A DNA stretch of 64,000 bases from Paraburkholderia sp. FT54 (GTDB lineage: Bacteria > Pseudomonadota > Gammaproteobacteria > Burkholderiales > Burkholderiaceae). The stretch spans positions 1,922,001-1,986,000 of the forward strand of contig NZ_CP134196.1 in the NCBI RefSeq assembly GCF_031585635.1, given 5' to 3'. Below the pieces are notes generated by a model that worked only from the letters and a program-made list of their open reading frames with translations, made no database searches and had not been told where the DNA came from. A program made the position numbers and the translations under genes. Of the stretch, positions 43,495-52,230 are shown piece by piece. How positions within the stretch are numbered: position 1 is the stretch's first letter; the number at the start of each line of letters is the position of its first letter.

Positions 43495-44673
43495 CTACGC
43501 CGCGATCACGCGATTGCGGCCCGACGCCTTGGCGGCATACAACGCCCCGTCGGCGCGCGCCATCAACTGGGCGAGCGATTCATCACGCCGAAACTGGTCC
43601 ACGCCGACGCTGAAGGTGTATCGCAGCCCGCGCGGCAACTCGTCCGGCGTGGCCGTGACCAGCCGGGCCCGCAGACGATCGAGGCGGCTCACCGCTTCCG
43701 CGGCGGTGGTCGCCGGACACAGCACGCCGAATTCCTCGCCGCCCAGCCTGCCGAACACATCGCCGACCTGCAGGTTGCGGGCGACGAACGTGGCAAAGTG
43801 GCTCAGCACCTGGTCGCCGGCGGCGTGGCCGTAGTTGTCGTTGACGGCCTTGAACGAGTCGATGTCGACGATCGCCAACGCCACCGGCGAGCGGGTTCGC
43901 AGCGACGCGTTCAGCAGCGCCTCGCCAATCGCGAGAAACGCGCGGCGCGACAGCGCACCGGTCAGATCGTCGACATTGGCCAGCCGTTCGAGCCGTTCGG
44001 CGAGGCGGTCGTGCGCGAGCATCACGACGCCGATCGAAATACAAGGCGGCGCAAGAATGCCAAGCGCGAGAAAAATGATGTTGGACGGCGACACCTGCAG
44101 CAGACCGGTCTGCGTCAGCAAATCGAAGCCGTACATGAATCCGCGCGAGGTATGCCCAGCGCATAGCAGCACGGCCGCCACCGCGAGGAAGTAATAACTG
44201 TAGCGCGGCCGGTTCGCCGGACGGCCGCGCAGCATGATCACGGCAAGCGCGGCATAAAGGCCCGCGTGAAATGCCGACACCAGCGCGACGCGCGCGTTGA
44301 AGTCCGGCGCGGCGAAGGTCCAGTACGAAATGCCGAACAGCACGACGACGAGGCCGACGTAGCCCGGCCAGGGTCGCGCGCGGCGCCCCAGAAAGCGCAA
44401 ACAGCCTTCGACCACCAGCAGTAGCGAGGCGGCCAGCAATACGTTGGACGCCACGAAGGTCAGCCACCGCGACGCGTGGCCTTGCAACGCGAAAGCCAGC
44501 AGCGCGACGATCGCGACCGCATTGGCCGAAATCCAGTAACCGACGCCGGGAATCGCCGCGCGCCACAACGATCCGAGCACGGCCAACGCTATGGCGCTCG
44601 ACAAAAGGGTGACCAGCAGAATACTGAGTGGATTGAGCATCGCAGTAAATGATTCGAAGGGCATCGCGAGCAT
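43495..44673 (-). CDS. Membrane diguanylate cyclase (GGDEF)
   Basis: This 392-residue protein has about six N-terminal helices (residues 13-215) and a C-terminal GGDEF domain (LANVDDLTGALSRRAFLAIG; VDIDSFKAVNDNYGHAAGDQ; GRLGGEEFGVLCP near 305-317; YAAKASGRNRV). It should make c-di-GMP from two GTP. The R-x-x-D product-inhibition site before GGEEF is missing. It lies upstream of the GGDEF-EAL gene on the same strand, 121 bp apart, and divergent from the cellulose genes whose BcsA has a c-di-GMP-binding PilZ domain. Confidence 0.92.
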   Translation of the reverse strand: MLAMPFESFTAMLNPLSILLVTLLSSAIALAVLGSLWRAAIPGVGYWISANAVAIVALLAFALQGHASRWLTFVASNVLLAASLLLVVEGCLRFLGRRARPWPGYVGLVVVLFGISYWTFAAPDFNARVALVSAFHAGLYAALAVIMLRGRPANRPRYSYYFLAVAAVLLCAGHTSRGFMYGFDLLTQTGLLQVSPSNIIFLALGILAPPCISIGVVMLAHDRLAERLERLANVDDLTGALSRRAFLAIGEALLNASLRTRSPVALAIVDIDSFKAVNDNYGHAAGDQVLSHFATFVARNLQVGDVFGRLGGEEFGVLCPATTAAEAVSRLDRLRARLVTATPDELPRGLRYTFSVGVDQFRRDESLAQLMARADGALYAAKASGRNRVIAA

Positions 44674-45191
44674 ACGCTACGCACGCACGTGCTTTTCCGT
44701 GCGCAACCGATGCAAGTTCGCAAGCTTAGCGGCTCGCGTAAAAGTTGGGCGCACAAGGATCCGAAAGATTTAGAAAGAATTACCGACGCCCTGATGCCGT
44801 TGTTTAACGCGCAATTCCGAAGCGTTGCATTTAGCACGAAACGAAAGCGCTGAATCAACTGGCGAAGCAAGCCGTTAATCGAGTCATGACGGACGCGTTC
44901 TCACCGGGCCTCCATGCTGGACAAGCGAACCGGCGATTCAGGCAGCAAGAATTACTTAATCGAAAATGCATCGATCGCGATCAATTGCGGGTAAAAGCAG
45001 ACGAATGGAAAGTGGCTAAAAGTTAACGTCTTAAGTAGACTGCTTCGAAGTGTGGTGGACAGACTAGACAACCCGGTAAAACTAACCTAAGCCGCGTGCA
45101 ATACGCGATTTCCCACAACACTTTTTTCTTAGCACTTCGGCCGTGGGCCTCGGATTTTTTAAGGCTGAAGCCACGGCATCTCCCGGAAAAC
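44674..45191. other. Intergenic region between diguanylate cyclase and bcsD
   Basis: About 520 bp, AT-richer than the flanks (for example 44750-45090), holding the divergent promoters of the diguanylate cyclase and bcs genes. The bcsD frame continues upstream to a GTG at 45096, but the sequence there is low-GC and not coding-like. I cannot assign a specific operator or sigma54 site. Confidence 0.4.
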
Positions 45192-45647
45192 ATGGTCCCA
45201 ATTCTCGATTACCTGCTGGAGCGCCAAATCTCGCCGCAGTGGCGCGGCATGCTCACCGCGCTGGCCACCGAGTTCGAAGCGCAGATCGGGCGCGACGAAC
45301 TGCGTCAATTGATGCACCGCGTCGGCAGCCGGTTTGCAGCGGCGCATCCGCTGCCCGCCTGCGACTCGACCGCCGATCTCGCGCGAACCTTGAACCTGTA
45401 CTGGCATGACATGGATTGGGGCTACGTCGAATTGGCGGACGAACCCGAGTCATTGCGCATCGTTCATTACTGCGCGCCGTTGCAGGCGTTCGGCGGCTCG
45501 GCGCTTGCGTGGACGCCGGCGTTTCTCGAAGGCGTGTATCAGACGTGGTTGAGTGCGTTGGGCGCACAAGGCTTGTCGGTGGCGCAAACGAGTGGATACA
45601 GCGAAGACACTGCGATCGAGTTTCGCCTGGGCCGTCATCCAGTTTGA
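45192..45647 (+). CDS. bcsD: BcsD, cellulose synthase subunit D
   Basis: From the ATG at 45192 the product is 151 residues, close to the 156 residues of known BcsD. The N-terminus PILDYLLERQISPQWRGMLT and the LMHRVGSRFAAAH stretch are family features, as is LARTLNLYWHDMDWGYVELA. BcsD forms periplasmic octameric rings that guide glucan chains into ordered fibrils. A GTG at 45096 would add 32 residues, but that part is low-GC. It lies 191 bp upstream of bcsP and is the first gene of the locus. Confidence 0.85.
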   Translation: MVPILDYLLERQISPQWRGMLTALATEFEAQIGRDELRQLMHRVGSRFAAAHPLPACDSTADLARTLNLYWHDMDWGYVELADEPESLRIVHYCAPLQAFGGSALAWTPAFLEGVYQTWLSALGAQGLSVAQTSGYSEDTAIEFRLGRHPV

Positions 45648-45838
45648 ACGATGTGCGTTGAAGGTGAGGTGGCTTGGTACGTCGTCCGCGTGGTGAATGG
45701 GCCAGGCCGCAACATGCAGCAGAGGAACGCGCAAGACCGGTGCGCGTGAAGTAGCAGGACAGGCAGGACCAGCGTTTCAGGGCCGCGAACGCAAGTCAGG
45801 ATCGGGGCAGGGGTAGGCATGAATAAGACGGCGGCACT

Positions 45839-46669
45839 ATGAGCTCATCGAGCGACATCGAAAAACTCTTCGATCATTTTGGCGGTGACGCCAACGCGTA
45901 CCAGGAAATTGGCCGCGAAAACGAAGCGCGTTCAGCGCGCACCCGCTGGCCGCTATTGGTGACGCTCGATCTGACCCAGCCGACGATTCCCGCCATCGGG
46001 CAGCGTCGCGAGGCCAAGCCTCAGTCGCAGGCGGTCGAGGCGCCGGTGGCCGTCGATCGTCAGGACACCACGCCAAAAGACGCAGCCTCGGTAACGCGCG
46101 CGAGAGCGCCGCTCTTCACCCGTTCGCATCGGCGAGACATTCCGCCGGTTGCCGTGGCCGCACCGGCTGCCGCGCCGAAAGGCGCGTCGCGCTTTGGCGT
46201 GCTCGAATCGAAAGACGAGGCGACGCCGCAAGCGACGGTTGGCGCTGCCCGAGTGGAAAGCGCCGCGCCGGTGGCAGCGCAAGCCGCGCCGACCGCGGCC
46301 TCTGCACAGTTCGCGCCGGTGGCTGTGCCAGCACAGACCGCACCGGTCGCCGCCGCGCCTCGAACCACCCAGCCCGCTTCCGTGCTCCCCGCTATTGCCT
46401 TGCGCCCAGCGGCGATGCAGACCATTTCGCCAGCCGCTCCCGCCGCGCCAACGCAACCTGCTTCGATCCTCGGCAAGCTCTTCGCGCCGGAACCCGCACC
46501 CGCACTCACGCCGCCGCAACCGGCCGCGTCCAGCGGCGACTGCGCTCCGTTGAAATCGGTGTTCGACCGTCTGCGCGGCGCACCCGCTCAACCGGCCGCC
46601 GCACCGGCCGGCGCCGCCACGCCCGCCACCTCCAACTCGTGGCTGATCAACGGCCCTCGTCGCTCATGA
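45839..46669 (+). CDS. bcsP: BcsR/BcsP-family cellulose biosynthesis protein
   Basis: The 276-residue product opens with IEKLFDHFGGDANAYQEIGR and NEARSARTRWPLLVT, the BcsR/BcsP N-terminal signature. The middle (residues about 60-230) is Ala/Pro-rich and low-complexity. The C-terminus LKSVFDRLRGAP and NSWLINGPRRS repeats the BcsR-like pattern. BcsR-type proteins assist BcsQ and support cellulose synthase stability and localisation in the cytoplasm. It overlaps bcsQ by 4 bp. The exact symbol (bcsP or bcsR) follows family usage in Burkholderia and is not certain. Confidence 0.82.
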   Translation: MSSSSDIEKLFDHFGGDANAYQEIGRENEARSARTRWPLLVTLDLTQPTIPAIGQRREAKPQSQAVEAPVAVDRQDTTPKDAASVTRARAPLFTRSHRRDIPPVAVAAPAAAPKGASRFGVLESKDEATPQATVGAARVESAAPVAAQAAPTAASAQFAPVAVPAQTAPVAAAPRTTQPASVLPAIALRPAAMQTISPAAPAAPTQPASILGKLFAPEPAPALTPPQPAASSGDCAPLKSVFDRLRGAPAQPAAAPAGAATPATSNSWLINGPRRS

Positions 46670-47454
46670 AAGTCATCGCGGTGGTGTCCGCCAAAGGCGG
46701 GGTCGGCAAGACCACCCTCGCCGCCAATCTCGCTTCCGTGCTGGCCGCCGGAGGCCGCCGTGTGATCGCGCTCGATCTCGATCCGCAGAACGCGCTGCGT
46801 CTGCACTTCGGCGTGCCGCTCGACAGCATCGACGGTTTGTCGCGCGCCACGCTCACGGGCGATCCGTGGCAATCCGTGATGTTCGACGGCGTCGACGGCG
46901 TGACCGTGCTGCCCTATGGCGCGTTGCTCGAAGACGACCGCCGCCGCTTCGAAACGCATCTCGACCAGGACCAGCGCTGGCTCGCGCAGTCGTTGCAGAA
47001 CCTGCGCCTCGACGCGTCCGACATCGTGATCATCGACACGCCGCCGGGTTCCTCCGTGTATGTGCGCACTGCCCTGTGCGCGGCTTCCTTCACGCTGAAC
47101 GTCGTGCTCGCCGATGCCGCGTCGTATGCCGCGATTCCGCAGATGGAGCGGCTCATCGCGACCTACGCGGCGCCGCGCGCCGAGTTCGGCGGCGAAGGCT
47201 ATGTGATCAACCAGATCGACCAGTCGCGCCAGCTCACCAAAGACGTCCTCAAGGTGCTGCGCCAGATGCTCGGCGCGAAGCTGTTCCCCGGGGTGATCCA
47301 TCTCGACGAAGGCGTGAGCGAGGCGCTCGCATGCGACACCACGCTGATTCACTACGATCCACTCAGCCAGGCGGCCGCCGATTTCCGCGCGTGCGGCACG
47401 TGGCTGATGGCGGCGCTCGACGCGATCGCCGTCTCGCCGAGGAACGTGGCATGA
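46666..47454 (+). CDS. bcsQ: BcsQ, MinD/ParA-like ATPase
   Basis: The 262-residue protein begins MKVIAVVSAKGGVGKTTLAA, with the deviant Walker A motif at residues 10-17, then RVIALDLDPQNALRLHFGVP and IVIIDTPPGSSVYV (Walker B region). It is the cellulose operon ATPase that places or supports the synthase complex at the pole or membrane. The ATG overlaps the bcsP stop, and its own stop overlaps bcsA by 4 bp, so translation is coupled through the locus. This gene product is also called YhjQ. Confidence 0.94.
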   Translation: MKVIAVVSAKGGVGKTTLAANLASVLAAGGRRVIALDLDPQNALRLHFGVPLDSIDGLSRATLTGDPWQSVMFDGVDGVTVLPYGALLEDDRRRFETHLDQDQRWLAQSLQNLRLDASDIVIIDTPPGSSVYVRTALCAASFTLNVVLADAASYAAIPQMERLIATYAAPRAEFGGEGYVINQIDQSRQLTKDVLKVLRQMLGAKLFPGVIHLDEGVSEALACDTTLIHYDPLSQAAADFRACGTWLMAALDAIAVSPRNVA

Positions 47455-49655
47455 GCACGACTCCATCGCCGGGTCTCGAGCCCGCCGAGCCGTCGCGGCT
47501 CGAACGCTTCGTCGACGCGCGTTTCTGGAACAGCCGCATCGTCACCGGACTCGTCACGCTGTTCGCGCTGGTGATGCTGTACTTCGTGTTCACCGTGCCG
47601 CTCGCCTTCTACGAGCAGTTGACCTTCGCGACCTGCTGCTTCGTCACCGCTCTCATGTTCCGCCGCCTGCCAGGCCGTTACGCGACGATGGTGATGATCA
47701 TGCTGTCGGTGGTGACCTCCGGCCGTTATATGTACTGGCGGCTGACCGCGACCACGTACTGGGAGCATCCGCTCGACGCCGGCTGGGGTTTGCTGCTGGT
47801 CACCGCCGAAGTCTATTCGACCATCGTGCTGCTGCTCGGCTACTTCCAGACCGCCTGGCCGCTCAAGCGCACGCCGATGCCGCTGCCCGCCTCGCGCGAC
47901 CAATGGCCGAGTGTCGACGTGTTCATTCCGACCTACAACGAGCCGCTCTCGGTGGTGAAGCCGACCATCTACGCCGCGCTCGCACTCGACTATCCGGCCG
48001 AGAAAATCTCGATCCACGTACTCGACGACGGCCGCCGTCCCGAGTTCAAGGCGTTCTGCGAAGAGGTCGGCGTCAACTGGACGATCCGCACGCACAATCG
48101 CCACGCGAAAGCCGGCAACATCAACGAAGCGCTGAAGATCACCAGCGGCGAATACCTCGCGATCTTCGACTGCGATCACATTCCGACCCGCTCGTTCCTG
48201 CAGATCGGGCTCGGCTGGTTCCTGCGCGACAAGCTGCTGTCGATGCTGCAAACGCCGCACCACTTCTTCTCCGCCGACCCGTTCGAACGCAATCTCGGCA
48301 CCTTCCGCAAGGTGCCGAATGAAGGCGAACTGTTCTACGGCCTCGTGCAGGACGGCAACGATCTGTGGAACGCCACGTTCTTCTGCGGCTCCTGCGCGTT
48401 GCTGCGCCGGACCATGGTCGAGGAGATCGGCGGCATCGCGGTCGAGACCGTGACTGAAGATGCGCACACCGCGTTGAAACTGCACCGGCTCGGCTACACC
48501 ACTGCGTATCTGGCGATTCCGCAAGCCGCGGGGCTCGCCACGGAAAGTCTCTCCGGCCATATCGGCCAGCGGATTCGCTGGGCGCGCGGCATGACGCAGA
48601 TTTTCCGCATCGACAATCCGCTCACCGGCAAGGGCCTGAAAATCGGCCAGCGCCTGTGCTATCTGAACGCGATGATGCACTTCTTCTACGGCATCCCGCG
48701 TCTGGTGTTCCTGACCGCGCCGCTGTCGTATCTGTTTTTCGGCGCGCACGTGATCGAAGCCGCCGCCGGCACGATCGCAATCTACGCGCTGCCGCACATG
48801 ATGCACGCGAGCATCACCAACTCGCGCATGCAGCGTTCGTTCCGTCATTCGTTCTGGGCCGAAGTGTACGAATCGGTGCTGGCCTCGTACATCACCGCGC
48901 CGACCCTGCTCGCGCTGATCAACCCGAAGCTCGGCAAATTCAACGTGACGGCCAAAGGCGGCCAGATCGAGAAGAACTACTTCGACTGGGCGATCTCGCG
49001 GCCGTATCTGTTCCTGCTGTTGCTGAACCTGATCGGCTTCTGTGTGGGCGTCGTGCATATCTATTTCAACTGGCACATTCGCAGCGTGGTGCAGACCACC
49101 CTCCTGAACCTCGGCTGGACCACGTACAACATGCTGATTCTCGGCGCGAGCGTGGCGGCCGCCAGCGAGCGCCGGCAAATTCGCGCGGTGCACCGCGTGG
49201 CGATGCAGATGCCGGTCATGCTGAAGTTCTCGACCGGCCGCACGCTCGCCTGCGAAACCATCGACTACTCGGAAGGCGGCGTCGGCGTGGCGCTGCCCGC
49301 CGCGATCCAGGTGCCGATGCACGAACGCGTGACCGTCTCACTGTTTCGCGGCGACGAGGAATACGCGTTCCCCGCGACCGTCGGCTTCACCGCGCCGGGC
49401 CGCGTGGGCCTGCGCTTCTCGGCGATGACGCGCGAGCAGGAGTACGAGTTCGTCAAGACTACCTTTGCGCGCGCCGACGCCTGGACCGGCTGGGCGGAAG
49501 GACGGCAGCAGGACACGCCGCTGCGTGGCCTGTCGCATGTGCTGACGGTCGGAGCGCGTGGCATCGCGGGTCTGTTCGAGCATCTCTACGCCGACCTTCG
49601 CAGTTCGATGAAAAGCCGTCCAATGGACGTCAAGAAGCTAAAAACCAAAGACTGA
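47451..49655 (+). CDS. bcsA: BcsA, UDP-forming cellulose synthase catalytic subunit
   Basis: This 734-residue inner-membrane glycosyltransferase has N-terminal helices to about residue 135 and the GT2 domain with DVFIPTYNE (D156 region), the DCDH motif near residue 240, TED near 334 and QRIRW near 373. Further helices follow, then a PilZ domain with RQIRAVHR (about 574-581) and DYSEGGVG (about 605). The PilZ part binds c-di-GMP and opens the active site, linking it to the adjacent GGDEF genes. It polymerises UDP-glucose into beta-1,4-glucan with BcsB. It starts in overlap with bcsQ. Confidence 0.97.
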   Translation: MSTTPSPGLEPAEPSRLERFVDARFWNSRIVTGLVTLFALVMLYFVFTVPLAFYEQLTFATCCFVTALMFRRLPGRYATMVMIMLSVVTSGRYMYWRLTATTYWEHPLDAGWGLLLVTAEVYSTIVLLLGYFQTAWPLKRTPMPLPASRDQWPSVDVFIPTYNEPLSVVKPTIYAALALDYPAEKISIHVLDDGRRPEFKAFCEEVGVNWTIRTHNRHAKAGNINEALKITSGEYLAIFDCDHIPTRSFLQIGLGWFLRDKLLSMLQTPHHFFSADPFERNLGTFRKVPNEGELFYGLVQDGNDLWNATFFCGSCALLRRTMVEEIGGIAVETVTEDAHTALKLHRLGYTTAYLAIPQAAGLATESLSGHIGQRIRWARGMTQIFRIDNPLTGKGLKIGQRLCYLNAMMHFFYGIPRLVFLTAPLSYLFFGAHVIEAAAGTIAIYALPHMMHASITNSRMQRSFRHSFWAEVYESVLASYITAPTLLALINPKLGKFNVTAKGGQIEKNYFDWAISRPYLFLLLLNLIGFCVGVVHIYFNWHIRSVVQTTLLNLGWTTYNMLILGASVAAASERRQIRAVHRVAMQMPVMLKFSTGRTLACETIDYSEGGVGVALPAAIQVPMHERVTVSLFRGDEEYAFPATVGFTAPGRVGLRFSAMTREQEYEFVKTTFARADAWTGWAEGRQQDTPLRGLSHVLTVGARGIAGLFEHLYADLRSSMKSRPMDVKKLKTKD

Positions 49656-49658
49656 TCT

Positions 49659-52220
49659 ATGCGCAACCGGATGGCGAAGGGCAACATCGAACGCTCGAAT
49701 CACGAGCGCAGTGGGACCGGATTGCGGATGCGTCGCGTTGCACGCCCCGGCTCGCGACGGCTGATGCGCGGCCTCGCGTGCTGGCTCGCGTTGCAGACGG
49801 CGTTGGCCGCGCCGCTGGCGTCGGCGGCCGAGGTCGTGGCGGCGGCCGGCAGTAGTTCGGCGGGCGCCGTTCAGAGCGTGGCGGGAGCGACTCAGAGCCC
49901 GTCGGCCGCTCCGGCCGCGACAGGCGTCGGCAGCGTGAGCGCGCCGAGCCCGGCCGTGCCCTACGATCCGAACGCGATCACGCAGCCGCAACTGGCAACA
50001 CCGACGCCGGCGCTGGCCGCCGCGTCGGTGAAAGCGTTGGGCACGAGGACGCCGACCACCGCCGAGCCGGGCACGCTGGTGCCGGGCGGCCGCCGTCAAA
50101 CGCTGACTTTCGCCGACCTCGGCGCGCTCGATCCGCTGCAATTGCGCGGCACCGACGGCCAGAACGGCGTGGCGTTCTCCGTGCGCGGCGACGAAGTGGT
50201 GACCGGCGCGGTCCTGCATCTGATCTACAGCTACTCGCCGGCGCTGCTCGCGAATATCTCGCAGCTCAAGGTGCTGGTGAACGGCGAAGTCGCCGCCACC
50301 CTGCCCGTGCCGCACGAACAGGCCGGCATGCTGGTGGCGCGTGATGTCTCGATCGATCCGCGCTTCATCACCGAATTCAACCATCTGAACGTGCAGTTGA
50401 TCGGCCATTACACGACGAGTTGCGAAGACCCGGCGAACTCCTCGCTGTGGGCCACGGTCAGCAATGCGAGCTCGCTCGATCTGACCTATGCGTCGCTGGC
50501 CAGCAAGCCGGATCTGGCCGCGCTGCCGCAGCCGTTCTTCGACCGCCGCGATGTGCGCCGGCTGGAGCTGCCGTTCGTGTTCCCGCAAAAGCCGGGCAAC
50601 GCCACGCTCGAAGCGGGCGGCATCGTGGCCTCGTGGTTCGGCGCGCTCGCCGGCTATCGCGGCGCGCTGTTTCCGGCGCAACTGGACAATGCGCCGCTGT
50701 CGGGCAATGCCGTTGTGTTCGCGACTTCCGATCAACGCCCGGCCGGCATCAACATTCCGGCGATCTCCGGCCCGACCATCGCGGTGGTCGATCGCGAGGC
50801 GCCGGCGCGCGGCAAGCTGCTGCTCGTGCTCGGGCGCACCGAGGCCGAACTGAAGACCGCCGCGAAGTCGCTCGGCATCGGCCAGAACACCTTGACGGGT
50901 CAGAGCGCGACCATCACGCAGCTGAACGAACTCGCGCCGCGCGCGCCTTACGACGCGCCGAACTGGCTGCCCACCAACCGTCCGGTGCGCTTCGGCGAAC
51001 TCGCCGACCCGCGCGATCTGACCGTGTCCGGTTACGACGCCGACGCCGTGCACGTGAATCTGCGCGTGCCGCCCGATCTGTTCATGTGGCACACCAAGGG
51101 CGCGCCGATCGATCTGCGCTACCGCTACACGGTGCGTCCGCTGCGCGACCGCTCGTCGCTCAACGTGAGCGTGAACAACGGTTTCGTGCAGGCGCTGCCG
51201 ATTCCGGCCGAGTCCGCTTCGGTCTTCGAGCTGAGCCATTACTTCGCCAACGTGTTGCCGGACAAGACCGCCGAAGCGCGTCGCACCGTGCATATTCCGC
51301 CGCTGCTGCTGACGCCGCGCGCGCAGGTGCGCCTGCACTTCTACTACGACATTCCGAATACCGGCGAATGTCATGGGCGTCTGCTCGACAACGTGGTCGG
51401 CGCGATCGATCCGAACTCGACCATCGACCTCTCGTCGTTCCCGCACTATATGGCGCTGCCCGATCTGGCCGCGTTCGCCAATAGTGGCTTCCCGTTCACG
51501 CGCATGGCGGACCTCTCCGAGACCGCCGCGATCCTGCCGAACGACGCCGATTCGAGCGACTACAGCCTGTATCTGCTGACCATGGGCCGCATGGGCGCCT
51601 CGACCGGCTATCCGGTGACGGGCGTGACGGTCGGCACCGCCGACGACACCGACAAGTTCGCCAGCAAGGACCTGCTGATTTTCGGCGCGCCGGGCAAGCA
51701 GCCGCTGTTGCAACGCTGGGCGAAATCGATGCCGTTCTCCAGCAACGGAGACTCGCGCACTTTCCAGCTCTCCGACATCGTCTTCAAGCTGGAGGACTGG
51801 TGGCACGGCGAACGCGGCGTCGAGCGCACGCCCGCGCGCGCCGATCTGACGCTGGTGAGTTCGAGCGGCGACGCGCTCCTGACCGGCTTCGAATCGCCGC
51901 TGCAAAAGAACCGCAGCGCCGTCGCGCTGGTGAGCGCGGCCGGCCAGTCGGACGCCGACCTGTCCGCGGCGCTGCTCGACTCGGATGTGCTGCCGCAGAT
52001 TCAAGGCGCGATGGCCGTGATCCACGGCCGCACCGTCACCATCACCTCGAACGGCGAGGCGTATTACGTCGGCCGTCTGTCGCCGCAGGAGTATTTGCGC
52101 TGGGCGCTGTCGTCGCATCCGCTGTTGTTGATGTTGGGCGCCGTGCTCGCCGCGCTGATCATCGCGGGCCTGTTCTACCGGACGCTGCGCTCGATCGCCG
52201 CGCGCCGTCTGAAGGACTAA
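49659..52220 (+). CDS. bcsB: BcsB, periplasmic cellulose synthase partner
   Basis: The 853-residue product has an N-terminal signal region (LMRGLACWLALQTALAAPLA, to about residue 56), a Pro/Ala-rich linker, and two carbohydrate-binding/flavodoxin-like repeats. It ends in a single membrane anchor (LLLMLGAVLAALIIAGLFYR) near the C-terminus. Typical strands include LRGTDGQNGVAFSVRGDEVV and HLNVQLIGHYTTSCEDPANS, the latter with the conserved BcsB Cys segment. It guides the glucan through the periplasm and is needed for BcsA activity. It starts 3 bp after bcsA. Confidence 0.95.
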   Translation: MRNRMAKGNIERSNHERSGTGLRMRRVARPGSRRLMRGLACWLALQTALAAPLASAAEVVAAAGSSSAGAVQSVAGATQSPSAAPAATGVGSVSAPSPAVPYDPNAITQPQLATPTPALAAASVKALGTRTPTTAEPGTLVPGGRRQTLTFADLGALDPLQLRGTDGQNGVAFSVRGDEVVTGAVLHLIYSYSPALLANISQLKVLVNGEVAATLPVPHEQAGMLVARDVSIDPRFITEFNHLNVQLIGHYTTSCEDPANSSLWATVSNASSLDLTYASLASKPDLAALPQPFFDRRDVRRLELPFVFPQKPGNATLEAGGIVASWFGALAGYRGALFPAQLDNAPLSGNAVVFATSDQRPAGINIPAISGPTIAVVDREAPARGKLLLVLGRTEAELKTAAKSLGIGQNTLTGQSATITQLNELAPRAPYDAPNWLPTNRPVRFGELADPRDLTVSGYDADAVHVNLRVPPDLFMWHTKGAPIDLRYRYTVRPLRDRSSLNVSVNNGFVQALPIPAESASVFELSHYFANVLPDKTAEARRTVHIPPLLLTPRAQVRLHFYYDIPNTGECHGRLLDNVVGAIDPNSTIDLSSFPHYMALPDLAAFANSGFPFTRMADLSETAAILPNDADSSDYSLYLLTMGRMGASTGYPVTGVTVGTADDTDKFASKDLLIFGAPGKQPLLQRWAKSMPFSSNGDSRTFQLSDIVFKLEDWWHGERGVERTPARADLTLVSSSGDALLTGFESPLQKNRSAVALVSAAGQSDADLSAALLDSDVLPQIQGAMAVIHGRTVTITSNGEAYYVGRLSPQEYLRWALSSHPLLLMLGAVLAALIIAGLFYRTLRSIAARRLKD

Positions 52221-52230
52221 TAGGACTGGT

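Noticed and set aside
44965..44985. GATCGCGATC palindrome before bcsD as an operator
   Set aside because: Short GATCGCGATC sequences are common by chance in this GC-rich DNA and no second copy or spacing supports it.
47352..49322. 656-codon open frame on the minus strand opposite bcsA
   Set aside because: Shadow of bcsA; composition is typical of an antisense GC-rich frame.
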